Shown here piece after piece: positions 16,031-24,278 of a stretch of DNA of 45,134 bases. Source of the DNA: Bacillus glycinifermentans (GTDB lineage: Bacteria > Bacillota > Bacilli > Bacillales > Bacillaceae); contig NZ_LECW02000023.1 in assembly GCF_001042475.2 (NCBI RefSeq), positions 1 to 45,134 on the forward strand, in the 5' to 3' direction. Each line of letters begins with the position of its first letter. The stretch's first letter is position 1. The position numbers were made by a program, and so were the translations under genes. The notes beneath the pieces were generated by a model. The model worked only from the letters and a program-made list of their open reading frames with translations, was not told the DNA's origin and did no database searches.

Positions 16031-16058
16031 AAAACTCATTTAATAAAAAATGAGTTTT
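16031..16058. terminator. Bidirectional terminator
   Basis: AAAACTCATTT and AAATGAGTTTT are a perfect 11-base inverted repeat around a six-base loop, with a T-run on the minus-strand side. It separates the gene ending at 16119 from the tcpA-like operon, whose promoter (TATAAT on the minus strand near 16019-16024) lies immediately beyond. Confidence 0.75.
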
Positions 16059-16118
16059 CACATCCTCTTCTAGACACCTGCACATCATGGTCTGATTTTG
16101 AACCAAATCAGAATATAT

Positions 16119-16610
16119 TCAAAAGCCCCTTACTTTCCCAATATATTCAACCTTTTCAAAGCACCATCTAAACCAATGTGTACTCTCAGAGTCCCATCCC
16201 CATAGATTAACAGGGCGAGAATGGCGAGTTTGCTGTTGGCCTTCTTTAGTTAAATGTATTGCATCAAAATCATCTGTCATTTTTTCGAAATCCAATGACT
16301 TAATAAAATCCGGAACACCAGCATTTTTTTGTTCATATTTTTCGTGTAACCAAAGTAGATCCGCTAAAGTACTAACTGTATAAACCCGAGCATCCATTGA
16401 AGGGATTAGTAACCAACCATCAAGCCCTTCTTCGGGAATCCCTTTAATAAGATCATAAACTTGTATCCAATCTGAACCGTTCTCTTTATGGTAAGTGCTT
16501 GTCCAAATACCGCCTTCTGCTTTGCTAATTTCAATTCTGTTTTTTATTGGTAGCATTAGCGACCTATGCGGCTCATTTTCTCCACAAAATAATTGAACAG
16601 GAACTGTCAC
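16119..16610 (-). CDS. Hypothetical protein (up to 163 aa)
   Basis: The frame starts at GTG 16610 without a ribosome site; ATG 16556 (MLPIKNRIEISKAEGG) has ATAGG upstream and may be the true start. The product is soluble, rich in tryptophan (about 8) and aromatic residues (WTSTYHKENGSDWIQVYDLI, then VNLWGWDSESTHWFRWCFEK). No signal peptide or membrane helix. It is the last gene of a minus-strand group of small accessory genes and is followed by a strong terminator. Family not recognised. Confidence 0.55.
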   Translation of the reverse strand: MTVPVQLFCGENEPHRSLMLPIKNRIEISKAEGGIWTSTYHKENGSDWIQVYDLIKGIPEEGLDGWLLIPSMDARVYTVSTLADLLWLHEKYEQKNAGVPDFIKSLDFEKMTDDFDAIHLTKEGQQQTRHSRPVNLWGWDSESTHWFRWCFEKVEYIGKVRGF

Positions 16611-16685
16611 TTTTGATCAAACCTTTTCTATTTTTGATTTTTGTTCACTTTACAATTTATAACGAATTTATTGCCACTATGTTTT

Positions 16686-17060
16686 TTAAAGGTCTCTCCA
16701 CTTCGACAATTTCTCTCTGTCGATCCACTTATATTTTTCGTCATAAGTAATGCATGACAAATTACAAGAAAACCTTTCTTTTAGCTCACGTTTTATCTTC
16801 ACAAAATCTTCCCACTCCATGTTTTTTAAATCAATAACATCCACACTGCTATCTAAATTTACGACTTTGAAGTCTGGAGTATATTGAAACGGAAACTCAT
16901 ACTCTCCCTCAGCCCACAATTGAAAACTTGGACGGACTTCAAAACTTTTTATAGAGCGATTTTGTAGGAGCCATTTCAATTGATCATAATATTTCACTTC
17001 AATTTGATTTTTAAATTTTAGATCGTTTCTTATTAGTGAGTTTTTATTTTCAACAACCAA
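16686..17060 (-). CDS. Probable PD-(D/E)XK nuclease-fold protein (DUF1064/TnsA-like)
   Basis: About 124 aa. Helix KFKNQIEVKYYDQLKWLLQN is followed by FEVRPSFQL, YEFPFQYTPDFKVVN and VDVIDLKNM. The order (Glu helix, then Y-x-P-D-F, then hydrophobic-D-x-K) fits the core of DUF1064-type nucleases of phages and plasmids. Asp in YTPDF and Asp/Lys in IDLK are candidate catalytic residues; the usual KG is KN here. TTG 17060 is favoured because AGAGGTGG lies just upstream; the frame extends to GTG 17093. It might be a Holliday-junction or DNA-end nuclease, or an inactive relative. Confidence 0.6.
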   Translation of the reverse strand: MVVENKNSLIRNDLKFKNQIEVKYYDQLKWLLQNRSIKSFEVRPSFQLWAEGEYEFPFQYTPDFKVVNLDSSVDVIDLKNMEWEDFVKIKRELKERFSCNLSCITYDEKYKWIDREKLSKWRDL

Positions 17061-17139
17061 CAAACCACCTCTGCTCCTTTCGCATTTCTGCACTTATTCT
17101 GCTGTAAACATTGAAATGTCTGACTTGTTTGCTCTTGCC

Positions 17140-17304
17140 TCATTCCTTCATCGCCTCTTCTAGTTTTCTTAAATCACCCGAATCCATCGCGACGTTTTGG
17201 ATACCACAGAAAGCGCAATAAATTTCAGATGGATATTCAGGTATTTCTAGGAACGTCCAATTGTCGCAATAGTATTTGAATAATTCTCCATTCACTTTTG
17301 TCAT
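17140..17304 (-). CDS. Small CxxC protein (54 aa)
   Basis: ATG 17304 overlaps the stop of the preceding gene (TGA 17301) and has GGGAGGCGG upstream, indicating translational coupling. The peptide contains YCAFCGIQN (C-x-x-C) and ends in a helix (SGDLRKLEEAMKE). It could bind a metal with a partner. Function unknown. Confidence 0.6.
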   Translation of the reverse strand: MTKVNGELFKYYCDNWTFLEIPEYPSEIYCAFCGIQNVAMDSGDLRKLEEAMKE

Positions 17305-17615
17305 TCCGCCGCCTCCCTTTTGCGCCATTCCGTAATTAACTTTTTAGAGTCCTCAGATATTGAGTACAACACAGGCATTTGAATGAAAGATTCACCCGTT
17401 TCAAAAAAGTCCTGATCATGGCCGAAATGAGAAATGTGAATAGGGATATCTTCTTCGCCAGCGATTTCATAGGCTTCTTTTTTTGTATAAAGCCCCGCTC
17501 TTTGTAGAATTGCTGAATAGCCGCTACTATCCGGGCACCAAAACAAATGAACACCTCCGCCGAAAAGCATGTCTTTATGTCTTGTAGTCAAAATCAGATA
17601 TTCTTTTCCGTTCAA
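17301..17615 (-). CDS. Hypothetical protein (104 aa)
   Basis: TTG 17615 has GGGAGG eight bases upstream. The sequence has an alpha/beta look: EYLILTTRHKDMLFGGGVHL, FWCPDSSGYSAILQRAGLYT, KKEAYEIAGEED, then a C-terminal helix SEDSKKLITEWRKREAAE. The final codons overlap the next gene. It resembles small phage or plasmid proteins of unknown role; no catalytic motif can be claimed. Confidence 0.65.
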   Translation of the reverse strand: MNGKEYLILTTRHKDMLFGGGVHLFWCPDSSGYSAILQRAGLYTKKEAYEIAGEEDIPIHISHFGHDQDFFETGESFIQMPVLYSISEDSKKLITEWRKREAAE

Positions 17616-17651
17616 GGCTTGTTCCTCCCGTCATTAATGTCAATATGATCT

Positions 17652-17744
17652 TTAACTCTTCAAACCAACCAAGTGAAGCGGATCTTCGAAGTCGTAATTT
17701 GTTCGTATTGCACAGCAAGTTTGGATATATCTCCACTTGTTCAC
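17652..17744 (-). CDS. Possible 30-aa ORF
   Basis: GTG 17744 begins two bases after the stop of the upstream gene (TAG 17747), with AGGGG overlapping that stop. The peptide MNKWRYIQTCCAIRTNYDFE plus DPLHLVGLKS contains a CC pair. It fills an otherwise empty 120-base gap and the layout suggests reinitiation, but no family is known. Confidence 0.35.
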   Translation of the reverse strand: MNKWRYIQTCCAIRTNYDFEDPLHLVGLKS

Positions 17745-17746
17745 CC

Positions 17747-18205
17747 CTAAAATATTTGTAAATTCAGCTTTTTCTTTCGTTCATTTAACACTTTTCCCCT
17801 TACTTCTTTTGTCGGAATTGGCTGGACAAGACGTCCCTCGAATCCTATAACAATATCAGTGAATTCGATACTGATATCAGTAAATCCAATCGATTGATAC
17901 GGTTTCCCCTTCACCCAAAACACACGTCCGGGCTGTATCGTTTCGAGAACTGGTTCTTTTCCTGTTCTGATCCGCTTTTCAAAAGCAAACGTTTGGTTGG
18001 ATCTGTTAAATTCAGGTGGGTAAACATATGACTCTTCTGCATTTTGAATTGTGTAAATAACCTTCACCTTATCAAAGTTAATCGAAATAGCTTCAATGCC
18101 TATGATGATCCATTGTTTTTGCTCAAACTCTATAAGATCACCTATATTATGTGGTTGCTTGTATAACCTGTAAGTTTTCTGTAACGACTTTATAATGTGC
18201 CTCAT
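17747..18205 (-). CDS. Hypothetical beta-rich protein (152 aa)
   Basis: The frame is open to ATG 18286, but ATG 18205 (MRHIIKSLQKTYRLYKQPHN) has AGAGGTGAT just upstream, while 18286 lies only about 15 bases after the promoter and lacks a ribosome site. Motifs: GDLIEFEQKQWIIIGIEAIS, VYTIQN-type strands, PGRVFWVKGKPYQSIGFTDI. The strand pattern suggests a small barrel domain. The strong promoter at 18300-18328 and a 9-codon leader precede it. Function unknown. Confidence 0.55.
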   Translation of the reverse strand: MRHIIKSLQKTYRLYKQPHNIGDLIEFEQKQWIIIGIEAISINFDKVKVIYTIQNAEESYVYPPEFNRSNQTFAFEKRIRTGKEPVLETIQPGRVFWVKGKPYQSIGFTDISIEFTDIVIGFEGRLVQPIPTKEVRGKVLNERKKKLNLQIF

Positions 18206-18216
18206 CCCATCACCTC

Positions 18217-18246
18217 TTAGAACGGCAATACTTCCCTTAAATTCAT
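18217..18246 (-). CDS. 9-codon leader ORF
   Basis: GGAATGGAGG sits right before ATG 18246, and the peptide MNLREVLPF ends 11 bases upstream of the likely start of the 17747-18205 gene. It could be a leader peptide or the site of an older, frame-fused start. Translation is inferred. Confidence 0.3.
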   Translation of the reverse strand: MNLREVLPF

Positions 18247-18299
18247 CCTCCATTCCCTTTGCGGCAGTATTATCATTATTCATCAATTATTTCACTTTA

Positions 18300-18328
18300 A
18301 TTATATTTTAATATATACATTTTGTCAA
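18300..18328 (-). promoter_or_regulatory. Consensus sigma-A promoter
   Basis: On the minus strand: TTGACA (18323-18328), 17 bases, TATAAT (18300-18305). The -35 continues AAAATGTATATAT, shared with the promoters at 29033, 29975 and 30909. It drives the accessory genes from 18205 leftwards. Confidence 0.85.
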
Positions 18329-18362
18329 TTTAAATAAATAAAATCCCTTTATAATCAAAATA

Positions 18363-18396
18363 AAAAAGAGCATCGTTTGATTACGAAGCTCTTTTT
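18363..18396 (-). terminator. Terminator of the T4SS operon
   Basis: AAAAAGAGC pairs with GCTCTTTTT around a 16-base loop, with T-runs on both sides. It closes the operon that begins at 27387 and directly precedes the promoter at 18300-18328. Confidence 0.8.
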
Positions 18397-18413
18397 ATTT
18401 AAATGATTTTATT

Positions 18414-18677
18414 CTAATTTAAAACCTTTTCGTAACTGATTATGTCATCGTATGAAACCGTCACTTCTTTCACTCTATTACCATCAGGTACTCGGAGAGT
18501 TACTCGGTCATGATATATCCTTTCGACTTTACCTTTATAACTATATTCACCATCCTGTTCGTCAGTATTTGCATTAAATACTCTGACAAATAGCTGGTCT
18601 CCCTTTATCACTTCATCGATAAAGAAAAGTATCCCCTTTGCATTCATCCTGACACCTCTGACACTATTTATCCCCAT
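18414..18677 (-). CDS. Small beta-rich protein, last gene of the T4SS operon
   Basis: ATG 18677 overlaps the upstream stop (TAATG) and has AGGAAA nearby; ATG 18647 (MNAKGILFFIDEVIKGDQLF) with AGAGGTG is an alternative. The 77-87 residues form an SH3/OB-like pattern of strands (LFVRVFNANTDEQDGEYSYK, KVERIYHDRVTLRVPD) and end ISYEKVLN. No membrane segment. Role in transfer unknown. Confidence 0.6.
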   Translation of the reverse strand: MGINSVRGVRMNAKGILFFIDEVIKGDQLFVRVFNANTDEQDGEYSYKGKVERIYHDRVTLRVPDGNRVKEVTVSYDDIISYEKVLN

Positions 18678-18880
18678 TAGTTTCCTAAGCTACTTACGGA
18701 TTTTACAACAAAGTGTATGACGTTTCCCACAATGAAAAAAGTTATAAGGATAGAGAAAAGCAGAAACTTCGAAATGGGTGTGAATCTTCTCCAATTATTG
18801 AATACAAAAGTAATAAAGTAAATCCCTCCAATGAGAAGCGCTGTGACAATCACAAACATTAAAATACTTATCACATTCAC
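18677..18880 (-). CDS. Small two-helix membrane protein (67 aa)
   Basis: GTG 18880 overlaps the stop of the preceding gene (GTGA) and has GGGAGG seven bases upstream. Two membrane helices (ISILMFVIVTALLIGGIYFI and KFLLFSILITFFIVGNVIHF) flank a short basic loop (NNWRRFTPIS). Its place between the VirB8-topology protein and the operon end suggests a small T4SS membrane component. No family named. Confidence 0.65.
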   Translation of the reverse strand: MNVISILMFVIVTALLIGGIYFITFVFNNWRRFTPISKFLLFSILITFFIVGNVIHFVVKSVSSLGN

Positions 18881-19506
18881 ATAATTGCCTCCCAACTTGT
18901 CATTTGTCCTTTTTCGTTGAATTTGGCTTTATAGACAAATTCATTCATGTAAGAACCTGCTGACTCCACAGCATTATTACAAAGTTCTTCATTGGTTGAA
19001 AACTCTTTACAGTAGTTGTCCATGATTGGTTGCATCCGCTTATTATATTCTTCAATAGCTTCTTTTGATCCTGCATTTTGATTTGATCCGGATCCAATGA
19101 CAAGAACTTCAAATCCATTATTTGTTTTACGAGAGATGACATCCTTAATATTAACTACATAAAGCGGATCATTTATTTGAAAATATCTCGATTTGACATC
19201 CTCTGATTTCAAATTGAATTGATCTTCCCATAGGTTATCTGTTATAGAGCCTCTTTTGCGCTCAAAAGCTTTTTGAAGCTCGCTATAAGTAGTAGTCCCT
19301 TCAATCGCAACAGCTATCTCTTTTGATACACCTTCTACCTCATGTTGTGTACCATCAAGGCTCCGTTCATAATTCTTGGTAGCAAAATAGACTCCTATAT
19401 TACTTCCCACAAATAAAACAGCTATGGCAACAAAAAAAGAAATGATCTTCCAATTCTCTTTTATGTTCATTTTAAAACCTTGAGGTTTCATCTTTTTATC
19501 CGACAT
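18877..19506 (-). CDS. Single-pass membrane protein, VirB8/TcpC-like topology
   Basis: 209 aa. ATG 19506 (MSDKKMKPQGFKMNIKENWK) has GGAGTGA upstream, five bases after the M23 stop; the longer frame to 19584 lies inside the M23 gene. One membrane helix (IISFFVAIAVLFVGSNIGVY, about 27-48) is followed by an extracytoplasmic domain of about 155 residues with a conserved-looking Cys pair (DNYCKEF and ELCNNAV). This bitopic layout, next to VirB4 and an M23 hydrolase, is what VirB8-like proteins of Gram-positive T4SSs show. The assignment rests on topology and context, not clear sequence identity. Confidence 0.6.
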   Translation of the reverse strand: MSDKKMKPQGFKMNIKENWKIISFFVAIAVLFVGSNIGVYFATKNYERSLDGTQHEVEGVSKEIAVAIEGTTTYSELQKAFERKRGSITDNLWEDQFNLKSEDVKSRYFQINDPLYVVNIKDVISRKTNNGFEVLVIGSGSNQNAGSKEAIEEYNKRMQPIMDNYCKEFSTNEELCNNAVESAGSYMNEFVYKAKFNEKGQMTSWEAIM

Positions 19507-19510
19507 GCTA

Positions 19511-20344
19511 TCACTCCATTTTCGGACACAGCTTCTCAAGCCGCTCCCCTGAATAGTTTTTAGACCCGTCACAACCCAATACATCTGCTGGGTCTAGGGT
19601 TTTAGACCACTGAGCTAGAACAGTCATAGCACTCTGCGGGCTCCCTGCTTCTTTGTTCGTTAACTTGTATGCTTCTAAATGCAAGTGAGCAGGAAACTGC
19701 TTGGTAAACCCTCTTCCCGTTCCTCCTGTGATTCCTAGAGGTGTCCCCTTTTTAACCTTTACGCCTTTTTGTCCCTTAAACTCGTCATTAACCTTACTTA
19801 AATGAGCGTAAAGGAAAAGATAATTTTTATCGGGTATCAATAATAATACAGCATGACCCCAGCCATCGGTAGGTGCTTCAAATGCAACTCCATCTCCTAC
19901 TGCTACTACTGTTTCTAAGTTCTGATCTCCCGGCGGCGTGTTCCAATCTACCCCGGAGTGACCACCTTTAGCTAGATCTCCAGAAGTAAACCCCATTTTA
20001 CTTGTTTCGCAGTTCTGTTTATCGGCCAATTTAGGGCCACAGTAACCTCTGGCCTGTACATGGCCTTGTATTCTATTTTTAAACGGGCTTATGAAGCCTG
20101 TATTGTTGAATTGCGATCTATCGCTTCTGCTATCATTTGAAGAACCGCTCGATTCTTCAACGGCTATTTTTTCTCCTTTGCTACCTGACCTGTCTTTTAT
20201 GGCATAATATCCTCCTACTGCTACAACAATGATAAACATATACCATAGCAATAGAAGAATGATAAGGCCGCTTGCTAACTTGAATAAAAGTGACTTATTT
20301 TTCAAAGCAAACAAGGCGCCTCTCATGAAGGCAAACAAATACAT
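19511..20344 (-). CDS. Membrane-anchored M23 peptidase (VirB1-like wall hydrolase)
   Basis: 277 aa. One membrane helix lies at residues 22-48, then a serine-rich linker (60-80). The LytM/M23 domain has HSGVD (His129, Asp133), DGWGHAVLLL, YAHLS (His181) and the HxH motif HLHLE (His220, His222), so all zinc ligands and the catalytic His are present. Four cysteines (C102, C112 and two near the C-terminus) could form disulfides. ATG 20344 has GAGGAGTG upstream. It should cleave peptidoglycan peptide bridges to let the transfer channel cross the wall. Confidence 0.88.
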   Translation of the reverse strand: MYLFAFMRGALFALKNKSLLFKLASGLIILLLLWYMFIIVVAVGGYYAIKDRSGSKGEKIAVEESSGSSNDSRSDRSQFNNTGFISPFKNRIQGHVQARGYCGPKLADKQNCETSKMGFTSGDLAKGGHSGVDWNTPPGDQNLETVVAVGDGVAFEAPTDGWGHAVLLLIPDKNYLFLYAHLSKVNDEFKGQKGVKVKKGTPLGITGGTGRGFTKQFPAHLHLEAYKLTNKEAGSPQSAMTVLAQWSKTLDPADVLGCDGSKNYSGERLEKLCPKME

Positions 20345-20373
20345 ACACTCCTCTCAGCTACTATATCGAGGGG

Positions 20374-20404
20374 AGCAACTCGTTCTTATTCAAAACGAGT
20401 TGCT
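20374..20404 (-). promoter_or_regulatory. Intra-operon hairpin at the virB4 stop codon
   Basis: AGCAACTCGTT and AACGAGTTGCT form a perfect 11-base stem around a nine-base loop that contains the virB4 stop. No T-run follows on the minus strand, so it is more likely an mRNA-stabilising or processing hairpin that sets virB4 expression apart from the genes downstream. Confidence 0.6.
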
Positions 20405-22491
20405 AAGCTAAAAACTGCTTCATCCTCATCTGATAGTTTTATTGTTTCTTCATCACCCATATCTCTTCTTGTTCTGAACAGTGGTGATTCTATTAATTCT
20501 TCCGGCATGATGTGACGTGTAATTGTGCTAGTTTCGTTATAGATATTGAACATTAAGTGTTCATTTTCATTTTGTTTCATTTCTTGGTGCATTTTCTGAT
20601 ACTGGAAGAAGAATTCTTCTTTCCCGACAGACTTCAAAACATTTCTGGCCGTATCCAAATTGGACATGTACCCCAAAATATATCCCGAAATGTTATCTGT
20701 AAATGCTTTAATAGCGGCTGATCTTTTGTCACCAGCTCCAATATTGTCTCCAAATAGCTGATTAGGAGAGTTCGTGATAAAAAATGGGATGATCCCCCTC
20801 TTCCGTCCCCCTGTAAACACGTTATTTATTTGATTTAGAGCTTCTTCATCACTTGTTTGCCGCTGGCCCTCTTCGAAGAATTTAAACGTTCGTTGTCCAT
20901 TTTTCTGTGTATAGGAGTGGTTAGCGAGTAACGAATCTAGATATCCTGCTATAAAGTTCTTGATTGATACTTCTTTCTCATCTACATCACTCGTAGCCTT
21001 TCCTCTATTTCCATATCGATATATGATCAAATTTGAGTTCTTCAATTTATCAATAGAAATGCTCTTTTTAAAGTAGTGATAGTAGCTTCCTTTTTCATCG
21101 AAATAAGGTTGTAAATTAGTTTTAAGCTCTTTAGCGTTTTCCACAAAGTCTTCCGAGAGTTTATCCTTGGTTTTTTCATCATCAGCATAAGAACAGATCT
21201 TTTTAAACACATCAAGGTATCTCAGCCCTTTAGATAAATGCCACGATCTTCGATTATCTTCCTTTACGCCTCTTTCTTCATACATATCATAAAGAGCTTT
21301 ATCAAAAACATTTGTTTGGCCTCTAGTCATACCGCTCTTGCCTGGCATCAACATGTCAAACACTTGTTTTGTTGTTGATTTGGCATCATGGAACAAGTCC
21401 TTGTCGATATCCTCATCTCCTGTTAGGGTTCCAATTTCAACTGTGTCAAATGTTCCTCCATCTTTTCCGCCTAAATCAACAAATGTGGCGCCATATACTT
21501 TACCGAACGAATCGTATTCATCACCTTCATAGTCATTGATGATAACTCTAAAACCTTGTGATAAGGCCGAGATGCTTAAGCATCGTACTGTAAAAGATTT
21601 ACCCTTACCACTCATAGCGATAATTATGAAACTAGCAAGCTTTGAACTTGTTTTTAGATTGATTAAATACGGAGTCAAGGTGTTGACGTTTACTCCGAAA
21701 ATAACACCTGTGTCGTCTCCGGTCTCTCCCGCTTGAATCATCCCAAGTTTGGAAGCGGTAGAGACAGGCATCTTTCTCGATGGGAAGTTTTTTCTGATAA
21801 ATTCATCCGCAAAGGTTCGGTTAGGAATCTGTTTATTAGCATAGAATTGATACGTCTGCAATACTGGCTCCCTGATAATAAAGCCATCATCCAATATATC
21901 CCTCAACTGATTAAAAGCAGAATCAACCTCTTCTTCTTTTTGTCCCTCCAGAGTGATTGTAAAAGAAAATTCTGTGACTTCCTCAATGCCTTTAAGTGCT
22001 TCAAATAACTGCAAGCTTAAATATCGTCTTTCTGCACTTGTATATTGTTTTTTAAGTGATGTTGTGTCCTTAATAAGGTTCTCTAATTCACCTTCTTGCG
22101 GCTTTTTCTTCCTACGGTCTCTTAGACCAGCCACAGCATCATTTTTTATTAATTTCATCTTCTGAGATTTCATGTTGATATACGAAGGAACATACTCATG
22201 AGTGAAAACGACCTTTACATTAGGGTGGTCTTTCATGATCTTGAACTTCACTTCAAACAAATCAGTAGGTGTCATGTACATAGGAAAATCATAAACAAAA
22301 GCTGTTCTTATCACCTTTTTATCAGTGAAAATTTTTCTGGTTCCATAGTGAATATAGCCATTTTTGACTTTTTTTCTGGGGGCATCGTTTTTCCCTTTAT
22401 CTAAATACGCATGTATTATTCGTAAAATGGCTTCCAAGTTTCCTACCTTGTATCTGCTTGCATTTTGCTCTTTTTTCTTTAAAAACCACAT
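20386..22491 (-). CDS. virB4: VirB4-like T4SS ATPase
   Basis: 701 aa. The N-terminal 250 residues are the substrate/channel-interacting domain. The motor domain has Walker A MSGKGKSF (293-300), an acidic DYEGDEYDSFG stretch (about 320-330) typical of VirB4/TraE, and a Walker B-like FKFFEEGQR (536-544) with Glu-Glu where Asp-Glu is usual. FFITNSPNQLFG (about 570-581) is the conserved sensor region. No membrane helix is evident. ATG 22491 directly follows the upstream stop with GGGTGA as ribosome site. It powers assembly or substrate passage at the inner face of the channel. Confidence 0.9.
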   Translation of the reverse strand: MWFLKKKEQNASRYKVGNLEAILRIIHAYLDKGKNDAPRKKVKNGYIHYGTRKIFTDKKVIRTAFVYDFPMYMTPTDLFEVKFKIMKDHPNVKVVFTHEYVPSYINMKSQKMKLIKNDAVAGLRDRRKKKPQEGELENLIKDTTSLKKQYTSAERRYLSLQLFEALKGIEEVTEFSFTITLEGQKEEEVDSAFNQLRDILDDGFIIREPVLQTYQFYANKQIPNRTFADEFIRKNFPSRKMPVSTASKLGMIQAGETGDDTGVIFGVNVNTLTPYLINLKTSSKLASFIIIAMSGKGKSFTVRCLSISALSQGFRVIINDYEGDEYDSFGKVYGATFVDLGGKDGGTFDTVEIGTLTGDEDIDKDLFHDAKSTTKQVFDMLMPGKSGMTRGQTNVFDKALYDMYEERGVKEDNRRSWHLSKGLRYLDVFKKICSYADDEKTKDKLSEDFVENAKELKTNLQPYFDEKGSYYHYFKKSISIDKLKNSNLIIYRYGNRGKATSDVDEKEVSIKNFIAGYLDSLLANHSYTQKNGQRTFKFFEEGQRQTSDEEALNQINNVFTGGRKRGIIPFFITNSPNQLFGDNIGAGDKRSAAIKAFTDNISGYILGYMSNLDTARNVLKSVGKEEFFFQYQKMHQEMKQNENEHLMFNIYNETSTITRHIMPEELIESPLFRTRRDMGDEETIKLSDEDEAVFSLATRFE

Positions 22492-24261
22492 CTATAAATT
22501 CACCCTTTGCAAGTAATTAATAATGTCATTAAAGTAATGGACGTATTTTGCGTCCCCAAATGACTTTGCCGTTTTATAACTGTAAGAAAGATCTATTATT
22601 GAGCCTTCTCCTTCAAACACACCGAAATTATTAATTTCTAAATCATGCCGCTCTTTTTCATTTTTGGTGACGAATATATTATGGATATTAGTGCCGACAA
22701 AAAGAACATCTCTTCGAAAGCTCTTATCCATATACACTACACAATCATAATCACCAAAAACCGAATACACATCGCTTGATGGCTTTTTAATGTATACATA
22801 TTCGACCTGCTCCGTTGGATCAATATCTAAAATATTTTTAAAATATTTCTTTATATATTTGCTTCTGTATGCGTGTAACGGCTCTTCCAAAACAACCAAT
22901 ACCTTTTTCTCGAATGTCTCTTCTAGACACTTAATAAATGCATATATTGCTGTATTGAAGAATCTTGGCTCGCTGATCACCTTGAAGTAGAAAAGACTGG
23001 TTGCGGAAGGTACCTCTTTCTTTTCAATTTCTTTATTTAGCTCCTTTTCCTCTTTCTCTAAACGCCTTTTATAGAGCTCTTTTTCGGCCTTTTCTTCCTC
23101 ATAGAGTTCTTTATATTGATGCAAAGAATCCCGTTCTTTAGTAATGACCTTGAGTCGATTTTTATAAGCGTTTAATTCCTTGTATGCACTATCCAAATCG
23201 TTAGCAACATCTTCCTGACGAACATATTCTGTTTCGAGCAAGTTTTTTAATTCAGACAATTCATATTGATATTTGTCCCGCTCTTTCACCAATATTGCAA
23301 ACTGATCTTCATCTAATGCTTTCTTTAATTCTCTGTTCTCCGACTGTAGATCAACCAATTTTTTCTGCAATTCCTCTTTATCTTGCTCCAAAAACACTCT
23401 ATCGGATAATTCCGGAACACTATTATCAACTACAGGATGTTCATCGTCTTCTTTTTGAAGACTAATCCCCGTCTCTGGTTCACCATCATCGAAGCTAGTC
23501 AAGTCGTCATCCAAGGAATCTGGAATGTTTGGAGATAAATGCAAAGAAAGAGTTCCGTCTTTTTGTCCTCGTGCTCCCCCTTTTCTACTTGAATTCTTCG
23601 CTTCACTAAAATTGAGTGCTATGTCATCAAAAGTGCTATCTTCTAACAAAACATTTTCAATACTTCGGTATTGTTCTTCGTCCTTAGAGAAAACTGCATA
23701 CCGGAAATTCGGTTGACTAAATTCGGTTTTTTGTCCGTCTTTGAGAAAATGCTTTGGAAGCGGTTGTGAAAAAAAGACTTTAAACTCGTCTCCCGCTAGT
23801 TCTTCATATTGTTTGCTGTAATCATTACATATCTCAATGAAAGTATGTAACCTCTCCAAAGTCTCATCGGTTAAGTACTTCAAATCAAAGAGAAAAGTAG
23901 AAGAGCGGTAAAGCTTTGCAAAGTCAGAGGTATTTTTCAAATCCTCAATATAAACAGGAACGAATTCATCAGTAGTATATTTTTCAATTACTTTCTGTTC
24001 AGTTTCATCGAAAGCTATTACCCCAATCGGTTTTAGCTTCATTCCTCTCAAGGCATTTAACACGGTTTCTCGACTTAAGTTTAATTCCACTAACATTTCT
24101 AAAGGTATATGAGCTCTGACTGCATCTTTTACAACATCTACAGCTTTTTCATGCACTCTTCTGATAGCAAAAAACTTTTCTCTCAAAGGCTCTTCATATT
24201 CAACTGGACGTTTTCGTTTTACAGGGATTTTTTTGTTTGTATCTCCGTTATTAACACTCAT
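22492..24261 (-). CDS. Coiled-coil protein of the T4SS operon
   Basis: 589 aa in three parts. An N-terminal domain (residues 1-170) has a basic start (KKIPVKRKRP) and a receiver-like stretch (KLKPIGVIAFDETEQKVIEK...FLFDLKYL). An acidic linker (about 230-290) follows, then a long coiled coil from about 290 to 415 (repeated E/K/L heptads). The C-terminal alpha/beta domain of about 170 residues (KVLVVLEEPLHAYRSKYIKK...DYDCVVYMDKSFRRDVLFVG) has no P-loop. It sits between virB4 and the TadZ-like ATPase with 17-base spacing. I infer a scaffold or polar-localisation factor; no named family. Confidence 0.6.
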   Translation of the reverse strand: MSVNNGDTNKKIPVKRKRPVEYEEPLREKFFAIRRVHEKAVDVVKDAVRAHIPLEMLVELNLSRETVLNALRGMKLKPIGVIAFDETEQKVIEKYTTDEFVPVYIEDLKNTSDFAKLYRSSTFLFDLKYLTDETLERLHTFIEICNDYSKQYEELAGDEFKVFFSQPLPKHFLKDGQKTEFSQPNFRYAVFSKDEEQYRSIENVLLEDSTFDDIALNFSEAKNSSRKGGARGQKDGTLSLHLSPNIPDSLDDDLTSFDDGEPETGISLQKEDDEHPVVDNSVPELSDRVFLEQDKEELQKKLVDLQSENRELKKALDEDQFAILVKERDKYQYELSELKNLLETEYVRQEDVANDLDSAYKELNAYKNRLKVITKERDSLHQYKELYEEEKAEKELYKRRLEKEEKELNKEIEKKEVPSATSLFYFKVISEPRFFNTAIYAFIKCLEETFEKKVLVVLEEPLHAYRSKYIKKYFKNILDIDPTEQVEYVYIKKPSSDVYSVFGDYDCVVYMDKSFRRDVLFVGTNIHNIFVTKNEKERHDLEINNFGVFEGEGSIIDLSYSYKTAKSFGDAKYVHYFNDIINYLQRVNL

Positions 24262-24278
24262 TAATCAGACCCCCTTGC

